This document shows positions 24,523 through 33,724 of a stretch of 64,000 nucleotides of DNA, piece after piece (the stretch's first letter is position 1; every line of letters starts with the position of its first letter). Where the stretch lies: contig DASXYG010000061.1 in assembly GCA_036502625.1 (NCBI GenBank), positions 15,605 through 79,604 of the forward strand. Direction: 5' to 3'. The notes beneath the pieces are model-generated. The model saw only the letters and a list, made by a program, of their open reading frames with translations. It was not told where the DNA came from and did not search any database. A program made the position numbers and the translations under genes. The stretch is from DASXYG01 sp036502625. GTDB lineage: Bacteria > Actinomycetota > Actinomycetes > Streptosporangiales > Streptosporangiaceae.

Positions 24523-25434
24523 ATGGGTCATCCAGTATTGGCCGGTGACGTCCGGGGAAAGACGATCGTCATCACCGGAGCAAGCGCAGGAATCGGGGCG
24601 GCTGCCGCCCGTCGCCTCTCGAAGGCAGGCGCCACCGTCGTTGCCGTCGGCCGTTCTCAGGAACGAACTGCAGCAGTCGCCGCTGATCTGGGGACCGAAC
24701 CGGTCATCGCTGACTTCGCAAGCTTCGCCCAAGTAAGGAGAGCGGCCGAAGTCCTCCTCGACAGATGCCCCCGGATTCACGTTTTGGCCAACAACGCGGG
24801 CGGGATCGTCCCCAGCCGCACTCTCAGCGACGACGGCCACGAACTCACGTTCCAGTCCAACCACCTCGCGGGATTCCTCCTGACACGTCTATTGCTCCCG
24901 CGACTGCGTGAGACGGCCAATGACGCGGACGTGCGAATTATCACCACGTCGAGTCTCGGGAACAGATTCGCCAAGATCAGGGTCGACGATCTCGAATGGG
25001 AACACCGCCGGTACGGCAACGGCTGGATCGTCTACAGCGCCACCAAGCTGATGAACATCATGTTCACGCGCCATCTCGCACAAGAAGTCGCCAATGATGG
25101 CATTGCCGCGGTCTGCTTCCACCCGGAACCAGGGCGTAACGCCGAGCCGGTGGACAAGTCGGATCCAGATCGTGTCCGAACGAACTTCGCCGAGGACACG
25201 CGAGTCATGCGACTTTTCCACGCCATCCCTGGGCTGAGCAACCGGCAACTGAGCGGCGCCCACGGAGCACAGCCTTTGGTGTGGCTCTCGAGCACACCCG
25301 AATTGATCGGCTCCAGCGGCGCGTACTTCGACGGGATGATCGCCACCGAGAAGTTCAACAAACAGGCGAAAGACGACGCGATCGTGCGGCAACTGTGGGA
25401 TCGCTCTCTGGAGCTTGTCCGTGGTTCCCTGTGA
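24523..25434 (+). CDS. Short-chain dehydrogenase/reductase, retinol-dehydrogenase-like
   Basis: The 303-residue protein has a strong ribosome site (AAGGAG 10 bp before the ATG). The Rossmann motif is TGASAGIGAAAARRL, with D64-type acidic spot ADFAS, NNAG and the active site Y-S-A-T-K preceded by TTSSLGNRF. The length and the WEHRRY segment fit the classical SDR group that includes retinol dehydrogenase-like and WW-oxidoreductase-like enzymes, with NADP(H) likely from the basic VGRSQER. The usual HPG motif after the active site reads HPEPGRN. The substrate is unknown. Confidence 0.88.
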   Translation: MGHPVLAGDVRGKTIVITGASAGIGAAAARRLSKAGATVVAVGRSQERTAAVAADLGTEPVIADFASFAQVRRAAEVLLDRCPRIHVLANNAGGIVPSRTLSDDGHELTFQSNHLAGFLLTRLLLPRLRETANDADVRIITTSSLGNRFAKIRVDDLEWEHRRYGNGWIVYSATKLMNIMFTRHLAQEVANDGIAAVCFHPEPGRNAEPVDKSDPDRVRTNFAEDTRVMRLFHAIPGLSNRQLSGAHGAQPLVWLSSTPELIGSSGAYFDGMIATEKFNKQAKDDAIVRQLWDRSLELVRGSL

Positions 25435-25540
25435 CACCGTTGCGACTAGGCGTGCGCGGGATGGAACGAGGGCTGTCCGCGTGCGAGATTCTGTGTCGCG
25501 CTGGGTCGACTTGGCGGCCAGTACTGGGAGAAGACCGATT

Positions 25541-26539
25541 ATGGCGGCGAAGAAGACTGAGCGTTGGAGCGTGCGCGGCCTGACCCATGGCGATGAGTCG
25601 TGGCAGCGGATTGTCGCGCGGACGACGGCCGCGCCGTTCGCGCTCACCGTGACCCATCCGGATTCGGCGGGTTATCGCGGCGAGGTCGTGCGGCAGTGGT
25701 TCAGCGACATCTCGTTGACAAGAATCCAATGTGACCCGTGCGCCGCGAGCACCGCGCAAGACTTCGCGCCGGTTGCCGATGAGGCCTTCGCAGTCCGGAT
25801 TAGCAGCGGGACCGAGGTCGTCCATTTCCGCGATCGCCGCATCCGACTACGCCCCGGTGACACGATCATCCTGACGCGAACGAGCGGACAGGCGCTGATC
25901 CAGACGCTCGGCCGTCTGCGAAACCAATGCTTGACCGTACCATTCGCCGCCTTGGCCGAGTGCGGCGTAAAACGGCGGACTTTGCCCGACTGCCTGGTGT
26001 TCAGCGCAACGGGTGCGACGCCTGTTCAGCGCGTGTTCAGCGGCTATGTTGCCCAACTGGACGACATGATGGTTCCAATGCCCGAGCGGGGAGCCATTGC
26101 GGTCCGGAACGCGGCCATCGAATTGCTCGCCGCGACGCTGACCACCCCGGATCCGCGCACATCACCGCCGCCGCTACCGGTGCTACGCCTGGCGATGGGG
26201 CGGTACATCGATTCCCATCTGGAATACGGTGACCTGTCGGCTAAACAGTTGGCGAGCACACACGGCATCTCGGTCCGTACCGTGCACCGCCTGTTCGCCG
26301 AGACTGGAGAGTCGCTCGGCGACGTAGTGAGGCGTCGGCGCCTTGCGCGCGCTCGCGCGGAACTAGCCGCATCCCATGACACAACGATCACCGCCATCGC
26401 CGCGCGGTGGGGGTTCGCCGATGCCAGCCACTTCAGCAGGCTGTTCAAGGAGTGTTACGGCATGTCACCGCGGGATTATCGGGTGAACCTGCGCCCCCTG
26501 GATCGAACGGCGCCAAGCCGAGCGACAGCTCGTCGATGA
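25541..26539 (+). CDS. AraC-family transcriptional regulator
   Basis: About 332 residues from the ATG at 25541, which has GGGAG 12 bp upstream. A longer form from 25415 would overlap the SDR and lacks a ribosome site. The N-terminal cupin-like AraC_binding_2 domain (about 20-190, EVVHFRDRRIRLRPGDTIIL) is followed by two helix-turn-helices: LSAKQLASTHGISVRTVHRL and TTITAIAARWGFADASHFSR, ending in the signature FKECYGMSPRDYRV. It probably controls the catabolic genes downstream. Confidence 0.9.
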   Translation: MAAKKTERWSVRGLTHGDESWQRIVARTTAAPFALTVTHPDSAGYRGEVVRQWFSDISLTRIQCDPCAASTAQDFAPVADEAFAVRISSGTEVVHFRDRRIRLRPGDTIILTRTSGQALIQTLGRLRNQCLTVPFAALAECGVKRRTLPDCLVFSATGATPVQRVFSGYVAQLDDMMVPMPERGAIAVRNAAIELLAATLTTPDPRTSPPPLPVLRLAMGRYIDSHLEYGDLSAKQLASTHGISVRTVHRLFAETGESLGDVVRRRRLARARAELAASHDTTITAIAARWGFADASHFSRLFKECYGMSPRDYRVNLRPLDRTAPSRATARR

Positions 26540-26791
26540 GAAGACGACAGCGGCGGTGCCGCCAGAGTTTAGATATCTGGTGGCATTCGTGCTCTCAGCA
26601 AGCCACGGGGACACGCGTGTACTGCCGTGCCGCGTGCCATGAACGTGAGCGCCGACCTTCGCCGTCATATCGGTATTGGCAATCCGTTGGCGCGGATATT
26701 CAAGGTTTTCGGCTACCGCGTTCATGTCAGCGCGGACCTGGACGCCACAGACTTGGTGCGCACTTCCTGACGACCGAAAGGGAACGCGCAA

Positions 26792-28534
26792 ATGGCAGAG
26801 ATGATCGTCGAGCAGGACGTCTGGATGTCGACTCGCGACGGGGTACGGCTCGCGACCGACATCTATCGTCCGGCCGATGGCGATCGGCACCCCGTACTTG
26901 TGCATCGGGGTCCGTATCCCAAGGACGATGACGCTTTCACTGTCGGCGTGATCCTTGACGTCAAGGCGACGATCGAGCGGGGTTACGCCATCGCCGTGCA
27001 GCAGGTGCGTGGCCGCTATGGCTCCGAGGGCGAGTGGGAGCCGGTCGTGCACGAGGCTGAAGACGGTTACGACGCCGTCGAATGGGCCGCGGCGCAACCT
27101 TGGAGTACCGGCGACGTCGGCATCTACGGCTCGTCCTACCTCGGCTTCACCACGCTTCAGACGCTGCCGACGCGGCCACCGCACCTGCGTGCCGCCGCCG
27201 CGCTAGTAACATCGCCGGACTTGAACCAAGGTGTGGTGAGGGTCGACGGCGCCTTTCAGGTGGGACTGGCCTCGTGGTGGGCCGGCATGATGATGGTTCC
27301 GGACACCATCGAACGTCTCGACGTCCCCGAGAGTGAGAAGGCCGGACTCCGCGCGGCGCTCGGTCACATGACCGCTCATCCGTGGGAGAGCATCGAACGT
27401 CTGCCGCTCGACGAGATCGAGGCGTTCTCTCGCGGGGCCGCGGCCTACTGGCAGACGTGGATACGCGAGAAGCCCGACTCCGGCTATTGGCAGGCGATGA
27501 ACGTCGTTGCTCAGGCCGATCGCATTGACGTGCCGCTGCTGCAGGTCGCCGGCTGGTACGAGACGTTCCACACCGTCCAGCTCGACCTCCATCGTCGCCT
27601 GCAGGCCGACCCGCGACACCGGATCATCATCGGCCCCTGGGACCACCAAGGCGCCTACGGCGCAGTGGCCGGAGGAAGCACGGCGGCCGGCGAACGCGAG
27701 TTCGGCCCGGCCGCGGAAAGCGGCGCCACGACCTTCACGCCGATCCTGCTGGACTGGTTCGACCGGTGGCTGAGATCCGACCGTCCGAGCGACGGCGGCG
27801 CCCCGCGGGTGCGCTACTTCCAGATGGGCGACGACGAGTGGCGCACCTGCGAGACCTGGCCGCCGGCCACCGCCGAGACCGTCCTGTATCTCGACAGCGC
27901 CGGCAACGCGAACACCCTCCACGGCGACGGCAGCCTGCGTACAGCGGTCCCCGGCCACCCCGGCATCGACATCTACCGCTATGACCCTCGCGACCCCGCC
28001 CCGACCGTCGGCGGCGCGACGATTCACTACATCTACGGCAACGCCGGCGTCTACGATCAGCGAGCGGTCGAGGAAAGACCAGATGTGCTGGTGTTCACCT
28101 CGGACGAGCTGACGAGACCGCTTCAGGTCTGCGGTCGGGTCACTGCCGAGTTGTTCGTTTCCAGCGACGCCGAGGACACCGACTTCACGGCCAAGTTGGT
28201 CGACGTCGAGCCGAGCGCGTACGCGGCCAACATCGGCGACGGCATCGTGCGCTGCCGGTATCGCAACGGTGGCTCCGACGACTGGCTGACACCAGGCCGA
28301 ATCACCGAGATCACTGTTGACATCGGCGACGTCGCGCACACCTTCCTGCCCGGTCACCGGGTGCGCTTGGAGCTCAGCAGCAGCAACTTCCCCCGCTACA
28401 GCCGCCATCTCAACGGCCGGGGACTCCCGGAGACCGGGCGGGCCGTCGACGCCCGGGTGGCCGAGCAACGCATCTGGTACGGCGGCGAGCACGTCTCTCG
28501 CCTGCGGCTGCAGACAACGAGCGAAGGGGCGTGA
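26792..28534 (+). CDS. CocE/NonD-family serine hydrolase
   Basis: The 580-residue protein has an alpha/beta hydrolase domain with nucleophile S115 in GSSYLG, preceded by the WAAAQPWSTGDVGIYG block typical of this family, the acid-loop region near GWYETFH and the His-bearing IIGPWDHQG. The C-terminal X-Pro dipeptidyl-peptidase jelly-roll (about 350-575) contains FTSDELTRPLQVCGRVTAEL and the family ending LPGHRVRLELSSSNFPRYSR. Known members hydrolyse esters, cocaine, glutaryl-acyl antibiotics or amides. No signal peptide. GAAAGGGA precedes the ATG. The gap before it (26540-26791) shows no gene. Confidence 0.9.
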   Translation: MAEMIVEQDVWMSTRDGVRLATDIYRPADGDRHPVLVHRGPYPKDDDAFTVGVILDVKATIERGYAIAVQQVRGRYGSEGEWEPVVHEAEDGYDAVEWAAAQPWSTGDVGIYGSSYLGFTTLQTLPTRPPHLRAAAALVTSPDLNQGVVRVDGAFQVGLASWWAGMMMVPDTIERLDVPESEKAGLRAALGHMTAHPWESIERLPLDEIEAFSRGAAAYWQTWIREKPDSGYWQAMNVVAQADRIDVPLLQVAGWYETFHTVQLDLHRRLQADPRHRIIIGPWDHQGAYGAVAGGSTAAGEREFGPAAESGATTFTPILLDWFDRWLRSDRPSDGGAPRVRYFQMGDDEWRTCETWPPATAETVLYLDSAGNANTLHGDGSLRTAVPGHPGIDIYRYDPRDPAPTVGGATIHYIYGNAGVYDQRAVEERPDVLVFTSDELTRPLQVCGRVTAELFVSSDAEDTDFTAKLVDVEPSAYAANIGDGIVRCRYRNGGSDDWLTPGRITEITVDIGDVAHTFLPGHRVRLELSSSNFPRYSRHLNGRGLPETGRAVDARVAEQRIWYGGEHVSRLRLQTTSEGA

Positions 28535-28538
28535 CCAC

Positions 28539-29423
28539 GTGCGGGAACTGAGCGGTCGGGTCGCCGTGATCACCGGCGCGGCCAGCGGGATTGGGCTCGC
28601 CCTGGCCGAGGCATTCGCGGCCGAGGGGTCGCGGGTCGTGGCCGCCGACATCGACGGGTCCGCCCTGGAAGCCGCCATCGACAAGCTGCGTGCCACTGGG
28701 GCCGAGGCGATCGGCGTCCGTACCGATGTGTCGCGTACGGATCAGATCGAGGCGCTGGCCACCAGCGCGTTGGAGGCCTACGGCGCTGTGCACGTGCTCT
28801 GCAACAACGCCGGCGTCGGTGGGCAACGCGGACGGTTGTGGGAAGTGAACGCCAAGAACTGGGACTGGCTGTTCGCCGTCAACCTGTGGGCCGCCGTGGC
28901 CGGTGTCCGGACGTTCGTGCCGCTCATGATGGCGCACGGGGACGAATGCCACATCGTCAACACCGCGTCGATGCAGGGCGTGCTGACCGGGAACCTCGCA
29001 CCGGGCAATGGCATCTACGCGATGACCAAACATGCGCTGGTCGCATATTCGGAGGCGCTGTACGGGGAGTTGATCGCGGCCGAGGCGAAGATCGGAGTCT
29101 CCGTCCTGCTACCCGGCATCACCCGGACCAACATCTGGGCGGCCGAGAAACACCGGCCGGCCGAGCTGGCCGACGACACGAGCGAGTCGCGTGACGACAA
29201 CGACCCGGCCCAGCTCGAGCACGTCCTCGCCTGGTTCGCGGGGGGGCAGAAACCGGCGTTGCTCGCCGACCTGGTCGTCCAGGCGGTCCGGGCCAACAGG
29301 TTCTGGATTCCCGCGAACCCCAAGTACCGCGATCCCGCGGTCGCCCGGGCCGAAGGCATCTTCGACCGCACGACCCCCGACGTCCCTATGCCGGACTTCT
29401 TCGTGCCGGGATCGGGCTGGTGA
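28539..29423 (+). CDS. Short-chain dehydrogenase/reductase
   Basis: 294 residues from the GTG at 28539, just after the hydrolase stop, with GAAGGGG upstream. Motifs are ITGAASGIGLALAEAFA, VVAADIDGSALE (Asp for NAD preference), NNAGVGG, NTASMQGVL and the active site Y-A-M-T-K, then VLLPGITRTNIW. The C-terminal region with IPANPKYRDPAVARAEGIF resembles SDRs acting on large hydrophobic or steroid-like substrates. It is co-directional with the hydrolase and likely co-transcribed. Confidence 0.9.
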   Translation: MRELSGRVAVITGAASGIGLALAEAFAAEGSRVVAADIDGSALEAAIDKLRATGAEAIGVRTDVSRTDQIEALATSALEAYGAVHVLCNNAGVGGQRGRLWEVNAKNWDWLFAVNLWAAVAGVRTFVPLMMAHGDECHIVNTASMQGVLTGNLAPGNGIYAMTKHALVAYSEALYGELIAAEAKIGVSVLLPGITRTNIWAAEKHRPAELADDTSESRDDNDPAQLEHVLAWFAGGQKPALLADLVVQAVRANRFWIPANPKYRDPAVARAEGIFDRTTPDVPMPDFFVPGSGW

Positions 29424-29452
29424 CCGCCACCAACCGTCGCGAAGGAGATCCG

Positions 29453-29881
29453 ATGACCTCACCGGACATCGCGCATCGCCTCGATTCGATCCTGGCCGAG
29501 TACGCCTCCCCCTCGCTCAGCCTGGCCGACCTGCTCTGCGACCGACACCCCGAGCTCCCGGCCGGCCGAGCGCGAGCTGGAGATGATCCGGCTCTTCACG
29601 TCCGGGACCACCGGCCGTGCGAAGGGCGTCAGCGTGCCGCGCTGGGCGGTGGCGTCGCCGCTGTGGTGCTCGCCGACGGCGTCACCGCCGACGACAGGCT
29701 GACCGCGTCACTGCGCGAGCACGTCAAGCGTCACTACGCCGCCCACGCCGCGCCGAACCTTAGCTGCTACCTGCCGGCGCTGCCGAAGACGCCGAGCGGC
29801 AAAGTGCGGCGCTTCCTCGTTCGCGACGCAGTCCGATCTGACCTCGCGGACGCCGACCAACGGACAGGAGAACACCAGTGA
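29453..29881 (+). pseudogene. AMP-forming acyl-CoA synthetase remnant, frameshifted and internally deleted
   Basis: The frame opened by the ATG at 29453 (GAAGGAG upstream) gives an N-terminus MTSPDIAHRLDSILAEYASP and, at the other end, the C-terminal domain of AMP-binding enzymes: ASLREHVKRHYAAHAAPNLS then LPKTPSGKVRRFLVRDA. In between, a different frame (from about 29574) encodes ELEMIRLFTSGTTGRAKGVS, the ATP-binding P-loop of this family. The enzymes are normally about 500-650 residues, so several hundred residues and the reading frame are missing. The loss disables any CoA-activation step of the cluster. Confidence 0.75.
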
Positions 29882-30711
29882 GCGACAGCCCGATGGCGAC
29901 TACCAGCAAGCTCTCGGACACGACCCCGGCCGGTCGGGTGAACGGAAAGGTCATCGCGGTGACCGGCGCCGCTTCCGGCATCGGCCGGGCGACAGCGCAC
30001 CTGCTCGCGCTGGAGGGGGCCAGCGTCGTTCTCGTCGACATCACCGACGAGGACGGCGAGAAGGAGGCCGACGCCATCCGCTCCGCCGGAGGCGATGCCA
30101 TCTACGTCTCGGGCGACGTCACTTCGCCGACGGCATGGCAGCGTGTGGTCGAGCAGGTGCGGAACCGGTATGGGCGGCTGGACGTGCTGGTGAACAACGC
30201 CGGCGGCGGGCAGCCGGCCGACCTGGAGAGCGAGACGCCGGACAACTGGCGCAAGGTGGTCGGCCTGAGCCTGGACGCGGCGTTCTACGGCACCCGGGCG
30301 TTCCTGCCGCTGCTCAAGGAGAACCCGGCCGGCGGCCTGATCATCAACACCTCGTCCTACGCCGGCTCGCAGGGCACCTCGATGTTCGTCTCTTATAGCT
30401 GCGCGAAGGCGGGATTGCAGATGCTGTCGCGACTGATCTCCGTACACGCCATCGAGCGGGGCTATCCGGTCCGGTGCAACACCGTCAGCCCAGGCATCAC
30501 CGCAACCCCGAAGGTTCTCGCGAACACCGAAGGCCACTTCGATCCCGACGTGCACAAGACTTCGACGGCCGTCAAGGTCGGCCTCATGGGGCCCCGGGCT
30601 GTAGGCCAATGCGAGGACGTCGCGAACGCGGTGCTGTTCCTCGCCTCCGACGAGGCGCGGCAGGTCAACGGCGCCATCGTCGCCGTCGACGGCGGCGCAG
30701 GCGCGCTGTAG
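29878..30711 (+). CDS. Short-chain dehydrogenase/reductase
   Basis: The 277-residue protein has a GTG start overlapping the previous stop by 4 bp. Motifs are VTGAASGIGRATAHLLA, VVLVDITDEDG (NAD-type), GDVTSP, NNAGGGQP, NTSSYAGSQG and the active site Y-S-C-A-K, with the C-terminal LFLASDEARQVNGAIVAVDGGAGAL typical of classical FabG-like SDRs. It is the third SDR of the island and lies immediately before the rhamnosidase gene. Confidence 0.92.
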   Translation: MSDSPMATTSKLSDTTPAGRVNGKVIAVTGAASGIGRATAHLLALEGASVVLVDITDEDGEKEADAIRSAGGDAIYVSGDVTSPTAWQRVVEQVRNRYGRLDVLVNNAGGGQPADLESETPDNWRKVVGLSLDAAFYGTRAFLPLLKENPAGGLIINTSSYAGSQGTSMFVSYSCAKAGLQMLSRLISVHAIERGYPVRCNTVSPGITATPKVLANTEGHFDPDVHKTSTAVKVGLMGPRAVGQCEDVANAVLFLASDEARQVNGAIVAVDGGAGAL

Positions 30712-30738
30712 TGACGGGCGGCGGCGAGGGCAGGCGAC

Positions 30739-33549
30739 ATGCGTGATCAGGCGACCTCGACAACGACCGAACGCCTCCGGTGTGAGTACCTGGAGAACCC
30801 GATCGGCATCGACGCCGCCCGGCCACGCCTGAGTTGGCGTTTGCGCGCTTCGCGACGCGATGTCCGCCAGACCGCGTACCAGCTCCAGGTCGCGGTCGAT
30901 GCTGTGGCGCTCGCGGCGGGGGAGCTCCTCTGGGACAGCGGGCGGGTGGCGTCGGGTGAGTCGCTGCACCGCGAGTACGAGGGACCCGCGGTCGAGTCGC
31001 GATACCGGTACCACTGGCGCGTCCGGGTCTGGGATGACCAGGACGAAGCGAGCCCGTGGAGCGACCCCGCCTGGTGGGAGATGGGCCTGCTGCGGCCGGA
31101 GGACTGGACCGCGAGCTGGATCGAGGTGGGCTGCGATGAGGACCCGAAGGAGCGGCAGCCGGCGCCGTACTTGCGCCGCGTGTTCGAGCTCCCCGGCAGC
31201 GTGCGCTCGGCCCGGATCTATGTCACCGCGCATGGCCTGTACGAGCTCCACGTGAACGGTCGGCTTGTCGGCGACGAGGCGCTGCGGCCCCGGGCCACGG
31301 CGTTCCGCAAGCGCCTCGAGTACCAGGCGTACGACGTTACCGAGTTCCTCCAGGTGGGCGAGAACGTCGTCGGCGTGGTCGTCGGCGACGGGCGCTGGCG
31401 GGGCAGCCTCTCAGCGGTCAAGGTCAAGAACGTCTTCGGTGACCGGCTGGGTGCGCTCGTCCAGGTCGAGGTCGAGCTCCTCGATGGCTCCCGCCGCACG
31501 ATCACCTCGGACGGGTCGTGGCGCTCGACGACCGGTCCGATCCGGCGATCGGATCCACAGAACGGCGAGTCCTACGATGCCCGCCGGGAGCTGACCGGTT
31601 GGGCCGCGCCCGGCTACGACGACGCACGCTGGAACCCGGTCCGTCGTGTGCCGTCCGGAGGCCAGCGGCTCGTGGCCACGAGCTGCCCGCCCGTGCGGGC
31701 CAAAGAGGAGCTTGCGGCCCAACGGATCATCGTGACGCCCGACGGTCGCTCCGTGGTCGACTTCGGCCAGAACATCAACGGTTGGTGCCGGCTGCGAGTC
31801 CGCGGCCCGGCGGGCACGACAGTCGTACTCCAGCACGGCGAGTCGCTCGACGAGCACGGCAACTTCTCGCTGGCCCACCTCTCGGCCACCCGGGCCGTCC
31901 TGCTCCAGCGCGACGAGTTCACGTTGCGAGGGGCCGGTGCGGAGGAGGTCTATGAGCCCCACTTCAGCATCCACGGCTTCCGCTACGTGCAGGTGGAGGG
32001 CTTCCCTGGCGAGCTCACCCTGGAAGCCCTCACGGCCGTCGCCGTTTACTCGGACCTGCCCGTCACCGGCTCGTTCGCGTGCTCCGACGAACGGGTCAAT
32101 CAGCTTCAGCGCAACATCCTCTGGAGCCAGAAGGGGAACTTCACCGACGTGCCCTCCGACTGCCCCACGCGTGAGAGGTCGGGATGGACGGGCGATATCC
32201 AGGTCTACGCGCCCACGGCGTCGTTCCTCATGGAGTCGGCGCCCTTCCTCGCCCACTGGCTCCGCGACCTGGCCCTCGAGCAGAGCGAGGACGGGCGCGT
32301 TCCGAGCGTCGTGCCGATCGAGCAGAAGGGCCTCCTCGGCCGGCTGACCAAAGTGCTCGACGGCTCCGCCGGATGGGGCGACGCCGCCGTCGTCGGTCCG
32401 TGGACCGTGTACCGCGCCTTCGCCGACGCCCGCTTCCTCGAGGAGCAGTACCCGAGCATGAAGGCCTGGGTCGACTACATGGACCGTTGCGCCCAGCAGC
32501 GGCACTGGACGCGCCGGCTGCGCGCGCGCAGGCCCCATGACCGTTACCTCTGGGACTCTCGGTTCCACTACGGCGAGTGGTCCGAGCCGGACGCCTTCAC
32601 CAAGTTCGGCGGGCCGCTCGGCACGGTGGCCAAGCATCTGGTCCTCTCGGATCCGCCGACAGCGACGGCGTTCTATGCCTGGTCGAGCGGGCTCCTGGCC
32701 CAGGCGGCCGCGGTGCTCGGTCGGAACACGGACTCCGCGCGCTACGCGGATCTCTCGGCCCGTGTGAAGGAGGCATGGATGGCCGAGTTCGCTGGTACGG
32801 ATGCGCGGCTTCGGCCCGACCGCCAGGCGACCTATGTCCGCGCCTTGGCGTTCGACCTCGTGCCCGCGGAACTGCGCCCGGCCATCGCCGGCCGCCTCGT
32901 GGAGCTCATTCGATCTGCCGGCACCCACCTCGACACGGGTTTCCTGTCAACGCCCCTCCTCTGCCACGTACTGACCGAGACCGGTCACGTTGATGTTGCC
33001 TACGACCTGCTCGAGCAGGACACGGCGCCGTCGTGGCTCTATTCGGTGACAAAGGGCGCGACGACGATCTGGGAGACCTGGCAGGGCATCGAGGCGAGCG
33101 GAAAGCCGGTGGCCTCGCTCAACCACTATGCGTTCGGTGCGGTCGGCCGCTGGCTCTATGAGGTCGTCGGCGGCATACGGCTGGACCCCGAGGTTCCGGC
33201 CTATCGCCATGCCGTGATCCACCCGCAACCCGGTGGCCACCTCACCTCTGCTCGCGCCGGTCTCGATTCCCCCTATGGAGAGATCGTCTCGGCGTGGGAG
33301 CGCGAGGACGCCCGGCTCCGGCTGTCGGTCATCCTGCCGCCCAACACCACGGCCACGGTCCACTTGGAGGGCGCGCGGCTTGACAGTGTGCGCGAGGCCG
33401 GCGCGGGGCTGGTGAGCATGGTGGGCCTGCACGGAGCCGTGCAGGAGGACACCGCCGCCGTGCTAGAGGTCGGCTCCGGTTCCTACGAGTTCACCTGGCC
33501 GGCTGCGCCGCCGCGCTCTATGCCCGGACGCAAGGCTGGGCGATCGTGA
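30739..33549 (+). CDS. Alpha-L-rhamnosidase, GH78
   Basis: This 936-residue protein is full length for bacterial GH78. Order: N-terminal beta domain (LRCEYLENPIGIDAARPRLS, about 14-120), rhamnosidase N/carbohydrate-binding domain (SARIYVTAHGLYELHVNG, about 150-300), a concanavalin-like domain (VVDFGQNINGWCRLRV), the (alpha/alpha)6 catalytic barrel (about 440-830) with DCPTRERSGWTGDIQVYAPT holding the acidic residues, and a C-terminal beta-sandwich. There is no signal peptide, so it acts inside the cell on imported rhamnosides. It is probably the key enzyme of the island. Confidence 0.95.
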   Translation: MRDQATSTTTERLRCEYLENPIGIDAARPRLSWRLRASRRDVRQTAYQLQVAVDAVALAAGELLWDSGRVASGESLHREYEGPAVESRYRYHWRVRVWDDQDEASPWSDPAWWEMGLLRPEDWTASWIEVGCDEDPKERQPAPYLRRVFELPGSVRSARIYVTAHGLYELHVNGRLVGDEALRPRATAFRKRLEYQAYDVTEFLQVGENVVGVVVGDGRWRGSLSAVKVKNVFGDRLGALVQVEVELLDGSRRTITSDGSWRSTTGPIRRSDPQNGESYDARRELTGWAAPGYDDARWNPVRRVPSGGQRLVATSCPPVRAKEELAAQRIIVTPDGRSVVDFGQNINGWCRLRVRGPAGTTVVLQHGESLDEHGNFSLAHLSATRAVLLQRDEFTLRGAGAEEVYEPHFSIHGFRYVQVEGFPGELTLEALTAVAVYSDLPVTGSFACSDERVNQLQRNILWSQKGNFTDVPSDCPTRERSGWTGDIQVYAPTASFLMESAPFLAHWLRDLALEQSEDGRVPSVVPIEQKGLLGRLTKVLDGSAGWGDAAVVGPWTVYRAFADARFLEEQYPSMKAWVDYMDRCAQQRHWTRRLRARRPHDRYLWDSRFHYGEWSEPDAFTKFGGPLGTVAKHLVLSDPPTATAFYAWSSGLLAQAAAVLGRNTDSARYADLSARVKEAWMAEFAGTDARLRPDRQATYVRALAFDLVPAELRPAIAGRLVELIRSAGTHLDTGFLSTPLLCHVLTETGHVDVAYDLLEQDTAPSWLYSVTKGATTIWETWQGIEASGKPVASLNHYAFGAVGRWLYEVVGGIRLDPEVPAYRHAVIHPQPGGHLTSARAGLDSPYGEIVSAWEREDARLRLSVILPPNTTATVHLEGARLDSVREAGAGLVSMVGLHGAVQEDTAAVLEVGSGSYEFTWPAAPPRSMPGRKAGRS

Positions 33550-33662
33550 TGCCCCGCCCTCGACGGGCTCATGCTGGTCCACGTCTTCGGCCGCGACCGC
33601 GAAACGGCCTGACGTGCTAGCTTGTCGGCGAGCGGTCCCGGGCAGAACTGCGGATTTGCGAG

Positions 33663-33724
33663 CTCTTCATCTGCGGGTTCGGGGGTCGAGTCCCTGACGG
33701 CGCACCATTTCGACCAGCAAGGGT
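33663..33724 (+). repeat. Right attachment repeat (attR-like), tRNA-Lys 3' fragment
   Basis: 62 bp matching 22892-22953 at 59 positions. It includes CTGCGGGTTCG, GTCGAGTCCCTGACGGCGCA and the 17 bp beyond the CCA. There is no functional 5' half, so it is not a working tRNA. The start codon of the next gene (GTG at 33723) overlaps its last two bases. Confidence 0.85.

Larger units (their letters stand above)
22892..33724. mobile_element. Genomic island integrated in tRNA-Lys, about 10.8 kb, no visible integrase
   Basis: It is bounded by the 62-bp imperfect direct repeats. The intact tRNA is on the left and a 3' tRNA fragment on the right, the classic outcome of integration at a tRNA 3' end. 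Cargo is LacI, a GH3 remnant, SDR, AraC, CocE-type hydrolase, SDR, an acyl-CoA synthetase remnant, SDR and GH78 rhamnosidase. Base composition is less extreme than in the flanks. No tyrosine or serine recombinase, excisionase or transfer gene is seen, so mobility is probably lost or needs help from elsewhere. Confidence 0.75.

Noticed and set aside
22861..33724. CRISPR or phage content in the island
   Set aside because: No spaced short repeats, and no capsid, portal, terminase or integrase motifs were seen.
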